Notes under the pieces: model-generated
What the model was told of the DNA's origin: nothing
The model's database searches: none
The model's input: the letters and a program-made list of their open reading frames with translations, nothing else
From: Hordeum vulgare subsp. vulgare
Taxonomy: Eukaryota; Streptophyta; Magnoliopsida; Poales; Poaceae
Assembly: GCF_904849725.1 (NCBI RefSeq)
Contig: NC_058521.1
Location: 100,674,244-100,738,243 of the forward strand
Direction of reading: 5' to 3'
DNA: 64,000 bases
Shown: positions 54,800-64,000 of the stretch, piece after piece
Layout of the letters: each line of letters opens with the position of its first letter
How positions within the stretch are numbered: the first letter of the stretch is position 1
Translations under genes and position numbers: made by a program

Positions 54800-56920
54800 A
54801 TGTTTCAAGATACTACTAAGTTGTGTGACTTTTCAAATACTAATAATAATGATTTTATTAGTACTCCTATACCACCGACCACTAGTGTGGATACTTTTGA
54901 TATTAATTCTTCATTGCTAAATCTTGTCATGAAAGATCAGTTTTCGGGAAGTCCTAATGACGATCTCGCTTCACATTTCAGTATTTCTGTGGAACTTTGT
55001 GATATGCAAAAGAAAAACGACCTGGAAAATGATATTGTGAAACTAAAGTTATTTCCTTTTTTGCTTAGAGATAAAGCAAAAGCTTAGTTTTCATCTTTGC
55101 CACGTAATAGTATTGGAACATGGGATAAGTGTAAAGATGCTTTCATTGCCAAGTATTTTCCTGCTGCTAAGAAATAAAATAATGAATTTTGAAAAGCAAG
55201 AACATGAACATGTTGCTCAAGCTTGGGAGAGAATGAAATTTATGATAAGGAATTATACTAAGCATGGTTTAAACTTATGGATGATCATTCAAAATTTCTA
55301 TGCGGGACTAAACTTTGCATCCAAAAATCTTCTAGATTCTGCCGCAGGTGGTACCTTCATGGAGGTGACCCTAGGAGAGGCCACCAAACTTTTGGAAAAC
55401 ATCATGGTCAAGTGTTCTCAATGGCATACCGAACGAGCTCCAACTGGTAAGAATGTAAATTCTGTGGAGAAAATTGCTACTTTGAGTGAAAAAGTGGATG
55501 CTCTTATGAACTTGGTTGCTAATAAAAATACCCATGTTGATCCCAATGATATGCCTTTGCGTACCTTTATTGAGGAAAACAATGTTACTATTTATGTGAA
55601 CTTTGTCTCTCGAAATAATTTAAACAACAATGCTTATAGAGGTAATTTCAATCCTAGGCTGTATCCCGGTAATTCTTCTAACAACTATGGATATTCTTAT
55701 GGCAATTAATGTGGAAATTATTCTACAAATTATAATAGTATACCCTATGATCTTGATAACTCAATTAAGGAATTCATTAATTCTCAAAAAGTTTTCAATA
55801 CTGTTGTAGAGGAAAAAATGCATATTGTCGATACTTTGGCTAAGAATGCGGATAGAATTTCTCTTGATGTAGAGACTCTTAAAAATAAAACTTTTCCTCC
55901 TAAGGATGATTTTAATGATACTATTAAATCTATCCAATTTCCAATCAATGAAAGTAAGGAGAGGACCGCTAAATTGAGAGCTAAGCCAGGATTCCTAGAA
56001 AAGGCTCTTCCACCTGGTTTTTACCGTAATCATGGCGAAGACCTTAAAATGATTGGTACCTCTCCTACTGAATCTTTGTTTTCTTCTCTGAATATCAATG
56101 ATAAAGGGACTGGAGATGAATCAACTTTGGTTAAGGAGCGTCCCGTTTGCTTGGAGGGTGATGATCCTAATGATAAAATTGAAAAAAGTGGGTTTGGAGA
56201 GGTCAAAACTTTAACTAGTGATTGCACATTATCTTGGATTACAAGAACTTTAATTATGATAATTTCTCTTTAGGAGAATGTATTACCTTTCTGCAATCCA
56301 CTCTTAGCTCACCCAATTCCTATTAATAAAATAAAGCTTTTACTCAACATATAGTAGAAGCTATGGTAAAAGCTTATGGTGAGAAACTTGAGCTTGAAGT
56401 TTCTATTCCTAAAAAGTAGAATGATGAGTGGGAACCTACTATCAAAATTAAGATAACAAAATATGAATGCAATGCTTTGTGTGATCTTGGTGCTAGTGTT
56501 TCAACTATACCTAAAGCTTTATGTGATGTGTTTGGTCTCACTAATATTGAAGAATGTTCCCCGAACTTGCATCTTGGGGATTCTACCATTAGGAAACCCT
56601 TAGGTAGAATTAATGATTTGCTTATCATTGCGAACAAAAATTATGTGCCTATAGATTTTATTGTGCTTGATATTGATTGCAATCCTACTTGTCCCATTAT
56701 ACTTGGAAGAACTTTCCTATGAACTATAGGTGCAATCATTGATATGAAAGAGGGCAACATAATTTTCCAATTCCCATTAAAGAAAGGGATGGAACACTTC
56801 CCTGGAAAGAGAATCAAACCGCCTTATGAATCTATCATGAGGGCCACTTATGGATTCAATGTCAATGATAATAACACTTATGACTATGCAATATGCCTAG
56901 CTAGTGGCGTGAAACAATAG
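54800..56920 (+). pseudogene. Sabrina-like Gag-protease, heavily broken
   Basis: Starts MFQDTTKLCDFSNTNNNDF and follows the same course as the frame at 42573-40378: LKLFPF Gag core, HVAQAWERMKFMIRN, asparagine-rich NSSNNYGYSYGN, and a retropepsin-like domain with DLGAS at 56483-56497, then IILGR. Lesions are a TAG at 55085-55087 (tryptophan in the relative), a small deletion near 55165-55175 that changes frame, a TAA at 55707-55709, another frame change near 56240, a TAG near 56417 and a TGA near 56720. The protease motif itself is intact. No reverse transcriptase follows. It is clearly older than the copy at 40378-42573. Confidence 0.88.
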
Positions 56921-57014
56921 CGCTTGTTGGGAGGCAACCAAATAGTTAACTTTATTTTTGCTTTTTATTTCATGTTAGTGTGCTATGACATAATTGTTGT
57001 TGTTGTAATGATTA

Positions 57015-57275
57015 TGACGGGGATATGGCCCCTGGGTATACCAAAGCGGAGGAAACCCCACTCCAAGACATTTGGGGGGCAGCTGGCCCCCTAGGTCGGC
57101 TGGCGACAGGCGGCCCGTCTGGTCGTCGTGTTTCTGGCTGGCCCCAACGACACCCGGTGGGTCAGCGCCCATCCCATCTGCATTTACCGGCGTACGACGA
57201 CGAGACTAGACCCATGACACATGGGCGCGCGTGACTACAATGCATGTTGACATGTCCGACGAGGCTACAGTGCAT
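57015..57275 (+). repeat. gypsy LTR fragment, same family as 61567-62404
   Basis: Begins TGACGGGGATATGGCCCCTG and matches 61567-61855 (TGGGTATACCAAAGCGGA, GACATTTGGGG, CGTACGACGAC against CGTACGATGAC). It is inserted in the plus-strand Sabrina-like element after GATTA and cut at 57276 by the next insertion. Confidence 0.82.
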
Positions 57276-57793
57276 TGATAACCCATAAGTGTAGGGGATC
57301 GTTTGTAGCCTTCTTCGATAAGTAAGAGTGTCAAACCCAACGAGGAGCTAAAGGTAGAATTAATGTTTTCTCAAGTTCTATCGACCACCGAAACAACCAT
57401 ACGGGCGCAAACACTTACTTTACCTAGATCAAGTATGAAACTATTTGGTGGAAAAATAAAGAGCAAGTAAATAAAAGTTCGGGTTATTTATTATAAAGCT
57501 TTTTCTGTAACGCAAGAAAAAGTTTGTCCATAGGCAATTGAATATAACATGATAGATACTTATTATGTGCAATGAGGGAGAGGCATAGTCTAACACACTT
57601 TCGTACTTGGATTATATGCACTTACGATTGGACCTCTAGCAAGCCTCGGCAACTACTACAAATCATTAAGGTAAACCCAACCATATCATTAAACATCATG
57701 TCCTGTTTACTCCCATACGCGCACAACTCCCTTACTCAGGTGCAAGTTTTTGTCACTCTCTCCACCCACTATAAGCGAATAATGAACATATTG

Positions 57794-57798
57794 CAAAC
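57794..57798. repeat. target site duplication CAAAC, left copy (solo LTR)
   Basis: Matches 59287-59291. Confidence 0.85.
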
Positions 57799-59286
57799 TG
57801 ATAATCCCCAAGTGCAAGGAATCATCGTAGCAATTTACAAAGGTGGTAGTGATAAGTATGGAGTGTCGAACCCACAAGGAGCTAAAGGTAAGATCAATAT
57901 TCTCTCAAGTCCTATCTGCCAATGATACGACTCTACGTACATTGAACGTTTGCTTCCAACTAGAAACGAGAAATAAAACTACGTTGTGGGTATGAAGATA
58001 ATAACTTTGCATGATAACGGAGAACTAGAATATAAAAATAGGTGTTGTTATAATAAATTTAAAATATATTACAATATATTACAAATAACGAGTGTGGAAT
58101 AATGATGGGTCGATGTGCGGAATTGTTCTAGGCAATTGTCTAACAAGATCGGTAATCATTATTGCAATTTTATATGAGGGAGAGGCATAGGCTAACATAC
58201 TTTATCTACTTGGATCATATGCACTTATGATTGGAACTCTAGCAAGAACCATAGCTACTAAAGATCATTAAGGTAAAACACAACCATAACATTATAAGGT
58301 ATCAAGTCCTCTTTATTCCCGTACGGAAACAACCTACTTACTCGGGTCTGTGCTTATGTCACTCACGCCACCCACCGTAAGCGAATCATAAACATATTGC
58401 AAACCGTACAACGGGGATCCCTCATGCTTGCGCGACATGGAGAGCACCATAGGACAACACCAATAATAAAACATGCAACTCAAACCAATCTATATCATAA
58501 ATTAACCCAAAGGACAAAAGTAATTTACTCAAAACATCATAGGATGGCAACACATCATTGGATCATAATATGTGGCATAAAGCACCATGTTCAAGTAGGG
58601 GATTACAGCGAGGTGCGGGAGAGTGGACCACTGAAAGAAGATGAGGATGGTGATGAAGACGATCATCGCGGCGATGGTTCCCCCACTGGCACTGTGGCAC
58701 CACTAGGGGAGAGGGGGAGAGGGTCTCCCCCTTGTGCCTCCTTCTCCATGGCCTCCCCCAAGGTGGGGAGAGGTTCTCCCTCTGGTCCTTGGCCTCCATG
58801 GTGATGATGGTCATGATGAAGATGGCCTCCGATGATGGTGACCCCCTCCGGCTGGGTGCCAGAGAGGGACAAGATTGGTTTTTCGTGGCTCTGGAGGCTT
58901 GCGGCGGCGGAACTCCTAATCTAGGTTTCTTTCTGGGGGTTTTGGAATTTATAGGAATTTTTGGCTTTGGTTTCATGCGAGGAAGGTTCCCGAGGATGTC
59001 ACAAGCCCGGGGGCGCGACTTAGGGGGTGGCGGCGCCCTGCATGCTTGTGGCTTCCTCGTCCACCTCCTGGCCCACCTCTGGTTCTTCGGGGGTCTCTTT
59101 TGGCCCATAAAAAATCACCGTAAATATTCAGCCCATTCCGAGAACTTTTATTTTTGCACAAAGTAGTTCTGCTGAAAACAACGTCAGTCCGGGTTAGTTC
59201 TAATAAAATCATACCAAAATCATATAGAATTATTGTAAACATGACATGAATACTTCATAAATTATAGATACGTTGGAGACGTATCA
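57799..59286 (-). mobile_element. solo LTR of the Sabrina-like family inserted in an LTR of the same family
   Basis: 1488 bp, plus-strand ends TGATAATCCCCAAGTGCAAG and CGTTGGAGACGTATCA, flanked by CAAAC on both sides. It has no primer site, polypurine tract or interior. Solo LTRs arise by recombination between the two LTRs of one element. A frame of 181 codons inside (58563-59108) is due to GC-rich leader sequence. Confidence 0.86.
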
Positions 59287-59291
59287 CAAAC
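59287..59291. repeat. target site duplication CAAAC, right copy (solo LTR)
   Basis: Matches 57794-57798; the outer LTR resumes with CCTCTAGCGTG. Confidence 0.85.
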
Positions 59292-60030
59292 CCTCTAGCG
59301 TGTATCCTTAACGTGTGTGCATCACGGAAGGCGCCTTAGGAAAACACCATATCAACACACAACTTGTATCAATAACATCATATCACATTAACCTGTAGGA
59401 CAAAAGAGTTCTACTCAAACATCATAGGATAAGCACATATCATTGGGAAATAGTATGTAGTGTTGAGCACCATGTTTAAGTATAGAGTTACAACGGGAAA
59501 AGAGGTGTTACACCGCTGCATAGAGGGGGAGAGAGATGGCATTGTCCCTCCCTGTTCTCTTGTGTTTCGCGTTTTTGTTTTCTGGCCCTTCACCATTTCT
59601 TAAATTAACGGATCCGTAACTCTATTCGTGATAAAATTTTGAGGTGTTTTTATCCATAAATTAAATTTCTTATGCCTTAATAAGAGCCCCAACCGACTTA
59701 AGGGGTGCCCACTAGACACCGCCCCGCGCCAGGGGGCCGAGGCACACCTCATATCTAGTGGAGGTTGTGGGCCTCCGTTTGCGTTGATTCCACCTCACAA
59801 AAGTCACAAATATTCCAAAATAATTCTCTGTAAATTTTTATCGCGGTTGGACTTCGTTTGATATGGATATTCTGCGAAACAAAAAAACATGCAACAAATA
59901 GGAATCGACACTTGGGACTGGATCAATATGTTAGTCCAATAAATCATATGAAATGTTGCCAAAAATACGTGAAAGATGTATAATATTTCCATGGAACAAT
60001 CAAAAATTATAGATACGATGGAGACATATG

Positions 60031-61566
60031 AGCATCACCAAGCTTAATTCCTACTCGTCCCGGAGTAGGTAAATGATAAAAAAGATAATTTTTGACGTGG
60101 AATGCTACCTAGCATAATCTTGATGATATATCTAATCATGACATGAATATTAAGATACGAGTGATTCAAGGCAATAGTCTATCTTTTCACAAAAAGACAT
60201 CCATACTAGGTTTACTAGCAAACAATCATGTCCTTTAAAAATAACAATGCTAAAGAAAGTTATCCCTACAAAATCATATAGCCTGTCATGCTTGGTCTTC
60301 CTAACATAAGGTATAAATCATGAGCACCCCGGTGTCAAATCAAGCAATTTGATAGTACTTTTTAACGGGCTTTAGCTTTTTATTACTCACTCAATACATG
60401 AGCGTGAACCATGGATATAACATAAAGGTGGAATATAATATGGTGGTAGGTTTCAAAGGGGTAAAAGTGAAGAAGAAAGTCTCGCATCAAGTCAGCGTAT
60501 CAGCGGGCTATGGAGATGCCCATCAATAGATATCAATGCAAGGAGTAGGGATTGCCATGCAACGGATGCACTAAGAGCTATATGTGTGTGAAAGCTCAAT
60601 ATAAAAACTAAGTGGGTGTGCATCAAATTCTATAATGAAAAATTCCCACTAGTATATGAAAGTGACAACATAGGAGACCCTCCATATGAAAAACATGGTG
60701 CAACTTTGAAGCACAAGTGTGGAATTAGCATGCCCCTTTTCACTCTTCTCTTATTTTTTTTATTTTTTTCTTCCCCTTTTCTCCTTTCTGTTTTTCCTCT
60801 TTTTTCTCTTTTTTTGTGGTGGGCTCATTTGGCCTCCCCCATTCTTCATTTTTCGTCCGGAGTCTCATCCTGATTGTGAGGGAATCATAGTATCCATTAT
60901 CCTTTCCTCACTGGGACAATGCTCTAATCATGAATACTGATGATCATTATACTTCTATTTAGTTACAACACAATATGAAAAACTGATAGGATGATATTCG
61001 TCTATATGAATGCCTCTGGCAATGTACCAGGATGTGCAATGATCTAGCATAGCGAAACATATCAAAAAAGGGACAAGCCATGTAAATATCATGCTAGCTA
61101 TGTTACGATCATGAAAAACAATATGATAATGGAAGTACAAGTCATATGAAGTGACGGTGGAAGTTGCATGGCAATATATCTCGGAATGTGTATGGAAATG
61201 CCATAATAGATAGGTCTGGTGGCTGTTTTGAGGAAGATATAAAAAGGCTTACGTGTGATAGAGTGTATCATATCACGGAGTTTGGATGCAAGTGCGAAGT
61301 TTGCACCATCTCTCGAGGTGAGAAAAGGCAATGCACGGTATCGTACAGGCTAGAAAATTGCGGAAAGGTAAGAGTGCGTATATCCATGGATTCACATTAC
61401 TCACAAAGAACTCACATATTTATTGCAAGATTTTGTTAGCTCTCTCAAAGCAAAGAACTACTCGCATGCCCCTAGGGAGAAGGTTGGGAGGAGTTAACTA
61501 TCGTGCGTCTCCGATTATAACAATACAAAGGATTTCAATCAAGGATAAATTATGCTCTAACTTCAT
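60031..61566 (-). other. Sabrina-like interior, untranslated
   Basis: No gene. It contains a T-rich tract at 60735-60825 that gives a hydrophobic but meaningless frame. The stretch near 60470-60560 is the uninterrupted counterpart of the BARE insertion site, and 61500-61566 matches 39170-39230. Confidence 0.75.
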
Positions 61567-62404
61567 TGATGGGGATATGGACCCTGGGTATACCAAAGCG
61601 GAGAAAATCCTTCCACAAGACATTTGGGGCCGACTGCCCCCGTAGGCTGGCTCGCCACACGTGCCCCATCTGGCCGTCAAGTGACGGGCCGACTGGCGAC
61701 ATTTGGCTCGGCCGGCTGCCACATCGGCAGCAGGCCGACCAGTGTCTGTCCCATCCAGCCGTACCAACGTACGATGACAAGACCAAACTCCCGACGCAGG
61801 GGTGAACATGGCTACAACGCGCGTTGACAAGCCCGACGTGGCCACAGGGGTCATGATGCGAGACACAACATGGCTAAAGGGCCACCGATCAGTCTCGAGG
61901 CTAACCGGGCAAGACGACCCTATTGCTGGGGCCTACGCCCACCTACTCCCTGATGGCCGGCGCGTTAGCCGCTGCGGCGCACGACTGGCGGGCCCCATAC
62001 CAGACAAGACCCGAGAGCCGGGGGGCCCGCGGCCTGCCGGAGAGGCTGGTAGCCGGGTCCCGCCCCTACTTTCCCCCACTATTGTACATCTCATGCTACA
62101 CTATAAAGCCACACTTCAGTCCCCCGAGAGAGGGGGAAGCAACGAGCGAACCCTTAGACTCCAGAACCACACATACCATCGAGGTAACTATAACGGAAGC
62201 AAGAGCTGAGCATCATTGTACAATGATCTCATATAATCACACTAGTAGGACTACGAATTTTACCTCGCCGGAGGGCCCTGAAGCTGGATAGATGGACGCC
62301 ATGTGTCTTGCGCCCTCACCCATTCCCAGACGCCACCGGCACCCAGCGCCCCCAAACCACGATCTAAGCCACCCCCTTGTATCTACCGCAGAAATACCAC
62401 TACA
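61567..62404 (+). repeat. gypsy 5' LTR, 838 bp
   Basis: Starts TGATGGGGATATGGACCC and ends AATACCACTACA. A TATA box, TATAAAG, lies at 62102-62108 within ACTATAAAGCC. A primer-site-like sequence follows at once. Confidence 0.8.
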
Positions 62405-62405
62405 G

Positions 62406-62423
62406 TTCGCGCCCAACATGGGG
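62406..62423 (+). promoter_or_regulatory. primer binding site of the gypsy element
   Basis: TTCGCGCCCAACATGGGG, a variant of the TTGGCGCCCACCGTGGGG style seen in grass gypsy elements (compare 52590-52609). Confidence 0.65.
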
Positions 62424-64000
62424 CCGGTAGCGAGGCCGACTGGAGTAATGTTCTGGGCAGGACCCTTCAAACCTTCTGGCGAGCGTGTGGCCAACAACTT
62501 GGTTGTGCGCTACTGCACGCTCGACCACATCAATGACAACGCCTGCCGCCTGGAGGATATGGACTTCCCCAAGGATGGCTCCATCGTCTCATTCGGCTCG
62601 CACTGCGTTTACGTCACGGTCGTCCCCGACGAGTACCCCGCCAAGGTAGTCACCTGCGCTGAACTGCCATCGTCTGACGATGACGACCTCTCCGACGACC
62701 TCCCGACCTCTACAAATGCGTAGAGGTTCAGACCGCCATCTCGCTCGGCGGCACATCAGGGTACCGGACCCTCCTTTGTGCACAGATAGACACACTGTGC
62801 ACGCCTATCCCTGTGGTGGCCAACCCTGCAATCGCAACCGAGGAGCTGGACAGCCACCGTGAGCACCTGCTCCGCGAGGCCCAAGCGTTGGAGGCTGCCC
62901 AACATGAGTTTGAGTCCAGTGTGCGTGAGTTCAATGGGGCCCACGGCCTCAGGTCGGCTGCTTCCGGGCCCAACCGACTGGTGGACATGCGGCACCGCGG
63001 CGGCGCTATCGGGAAGGAGCTCGCCAGCGGTCGCCCCGTCGACGACACCTCCATCAAGAACATGCAAGCTGCACAGGCCGCCCTCAGCGAGCTGGAAGGG
63101 CTCGAGGGCTCGGCCCATGATGCGCAGCAAGAGCTCATCCGCATCCTCGTAGAGGCTGCCAATGCGCAGCAGGAGCAGCCGGTCGAGTCGTACCGTGACC
63201 CGACGACTCTCACTCGAGGACCAACGACGACCCGTCGACCCTCGCTGGCCCACGACTGGTTGATGGGACACACACCAGGCATCTTCGCCTATCGACGCAC
63301 ACCAACACCGCGACAACCGGCACATGGGCAGCCGTAGTTGGGGAGACCACAACCTGTCGGTTGTCAACAACCATATGATGGAGCCGGCTTGCCAGGGCGA
63401 CTACCAGCCGATGCGAAGCAACCGACGCGAGGAGCGTGGCTGGACGACCGCGCAGTCACCGCCTCATCGACCAATGTCCGAGCGCTATGTCCCGCGTCAG
63501 CTGGACGACCAGGACGCCTGTTTCTGCCTGGAGTGCCTTATGGAATCCCAAGCCTCTTAAGAGTAGAGCACTGTCGGCCCACCCTGCTTCGGGCCGCGCA
63601 TCCTCCAGGAGCCGTTCCCCAAGGGCTTTACCTTGGCGCACAATACCCCCAAGTACAACAGCTCAAGCAAGCCCGAGGATTGGTTGACCAATTACACCAC
63701 CACCATAGGCATTGCCTGCGGCAACAAGCGCGTAGCAGTATGCTACGTGCCCCTCATGCTGCTCGGCTCGGACCGGACCTGGCTTAACAACCTGCCGACT
63801 GGCAGTGTCAACGAGTGGCTGGATTTCCATGTGGCATTTGTGTCCAACTTCATCGGCACGTATAAGCCCCCTGGTCGGCCCCGCCACATTGCCCTGTGCG
63901 TGCAGGGGCCGACCAAGATCCTCCATGACTACCTTATGCGGTGGACCGATCTCGACAACTCATGCGAAGGTGTCCATGAAGTGCAGGCGATTCAGTACTT
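62418..64000 (+). pseudogene. gypsy Gag, broken and cut by window edge
   Basis: The first part (62418-62723) starts MGPVARPTGVMFWAG. The frame then shifts to one with a helical acidic region (about 62825-63180, text like ELDSHREHLLREAQALEAAQ), and shifts back. Two close stops, TAA 63558-63560 and TAG 63564-63566, precede the conserved Gag core from about 63573: FGPRI, EPFPKGFTL, PEDWLTNYTT, RTWLNNLP, VSNFIGTYK, then NSCEGVHEVQAIQY at the window edge. It lies where Gag is expected in grass gypsy elements, and at least two frame changes and two stops make it non-functional. No enzyme domains are reached in this window. Confidence 0.82.

Larger units (their letters stand above)
52996..57014 (+). 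mobile_element. Sabrina-like gag-protease element, plus strand, 3' end interrupted
   Basis: 5' LTR 52996-54565, primer site GCGCCGTTGCCGAGG (about 54586-54600), leader, broken gag-protease frame 54800-56920, and the start of the 3' untranslated region. A gypsy LTR fragment is inserted at 57015; the rest of the element must lie beyond the window. The order and protein match the minus-strand element at 27216-44457. Confidence 0.85.
57276..60030 (-). repeat. Sabrina-like 3' LTR in two pieces (57276-57798 and 59292-60030)
   Basis: Plus-strand ends TGATAACCCATAAGTGTAGG and GATACGATGGAGACATATGA. The pieces join across the solo LTR at the CAAAC duplication, and both align to the corresponding halves of that inserted LTR (57799-58404 and 58405-59286). 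Confidence 0.8.
57276..61566 (-). mobile_element. Sabrina-like element, minus strand: 3' LTR and part of interior
   Basis: The 3' LTR (57276-60030) is split by a solo LTR at 57799-59286. To its right lie the polypurine tract region (60032-60065) and untranslated interior to 61566, matching 28875-29318 and 38275-39235 of the element at 27216-44457. It is cut at 61566 by a gypsy insertion. The coding part and 5' LTR should lie beyond the window. Confidence 0.8.
61567..64000 (+). mobile_element. gypsy element, plus strand, 5' end (LTR and broken gag), runs off window
   Basis: 5' LTR 61567-62404, primer-site-like CGCGCCCAACATGGGGCC, then a gag region to the window edge. It is inserted in the minus-strand Sabrina-like interior after TTCAT. 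GC content is clearly higher than in its surroundings. The same family left a fragment at 57015-57275. Confidence 0.85.

Noticed and set aside
58563..59108. 181-codon frame on the minus strand
   Set aside because: Inside the solo LTR, GC-rich leader, overlapped by a 144-codon frame on the other strand; no recognisable protein.
60719..60940. Hydrophobic frame resembling a membrane protein
   Set aside because: Produced by a T-rich tract in untranslated Sabrina-like interior; phenylalanine and leucine runs come from TTT and CTT repeats.
1..64000. Host protein genes, tRNA genes or resistance-gene fragments
   Set aside because: Every long frame was traced to a transposon gene, an LTR or low-complexity sequence; no cloverleaf-like tRNA with intact arms was seen, only primer-site matches to tRNA ends.

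Overview
The window is intergenic DNA of a large grass genome, almost certainly a member of the Triticeae (wheat, barley, rye or Aegilops). The evidence is the families present: a BARE/Angela/WIS copia element with about 1.83-kb LTRs, a large Maximus/Sirevirus-type copia element, several Sabrina-like gypsy elements with TGATACGTCT-type LTR ends and a tRNA-Asp-type primer site, and gypsy LTRs of the TGTAACATCCC type. I find no host protein gene, tRNA, rRNA or CRISPR array. Nearly every base belongs to a transposon, and most of the long open frames outside the transposon genes are chance frames inside LTRs. Family names are recalled from sequence style, not from a search.

Layout. 1-7111: an old minus-strand BARE/Angela-like copia element, cut by the window edge. 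A 710-bp hAT-type DNA transposon (623-1332, 8-bp target duplication) sits in its reverse transcriptase. 7112-7892: a Sabrina-like LTR fragment. 8195-23144: a plus-strand Sirevirus with the order LTR, gag, pol, extra ORF, LTR, part of a second gag, last 20 bp of a third LTR. The whole is bounded by one 5-bp duplication, GGCCT. 24071-47916: one copia 3' LTR carrying a four-level nest. A TGTAACA-type gypsy element lacking its interior (24214-46544, duplication ATGCA) holds a minus-strand Sabrina-like gag-protease element (27216-44457, duplication CCCCT), which holds a nearly intact BARE element (29324-38269, duplication GAAGA). 47917-50030: a minus-strand LTR-like sequence. 50031-52476: the 5' end of another Sabrina-like element with an unrecognised reading frame. 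52477-52995: a fragment of another gypsy LTR with its primer site. 52996-64000: a second nest. A Sabrina-like gag-protease element holds a gypsy LTR fragment, which holds a minus-strand Sabrina-like element. That last element carries a solo LTR of its own family (duplication CAAAC) and a fresh gypsy insertion running off the right edge.

How the parts work together. The copia elements encode the usual Gag, protease, integrase, reverse transcriptase and RNase H. The Sabrina-like elements encode only Gag and a protease-like domain, so they must borrow reverse transcriptase and integrase from another element. The Sirevirus has a third gene downstream of pol. It is preceded by a G-box, a TATA box, a plant-like leader and a probable leader intron, so it looks transcribed on its own. 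Every pol gene that can be read here is broken: stops, 1-nt shifts, a changed catalytic residue, or the hAT insertion.

Most notable: the third gene and its promoter, the recombined tandem Sirevirus, eight copies of a 13-bp palindrome upstream of the TATA box of the copia LTR at 46763-47071, primer-site repeats drawn into the Sabrina-like LTR, and the same-family solo LTR insertion. All percentages and counts were made by eye.
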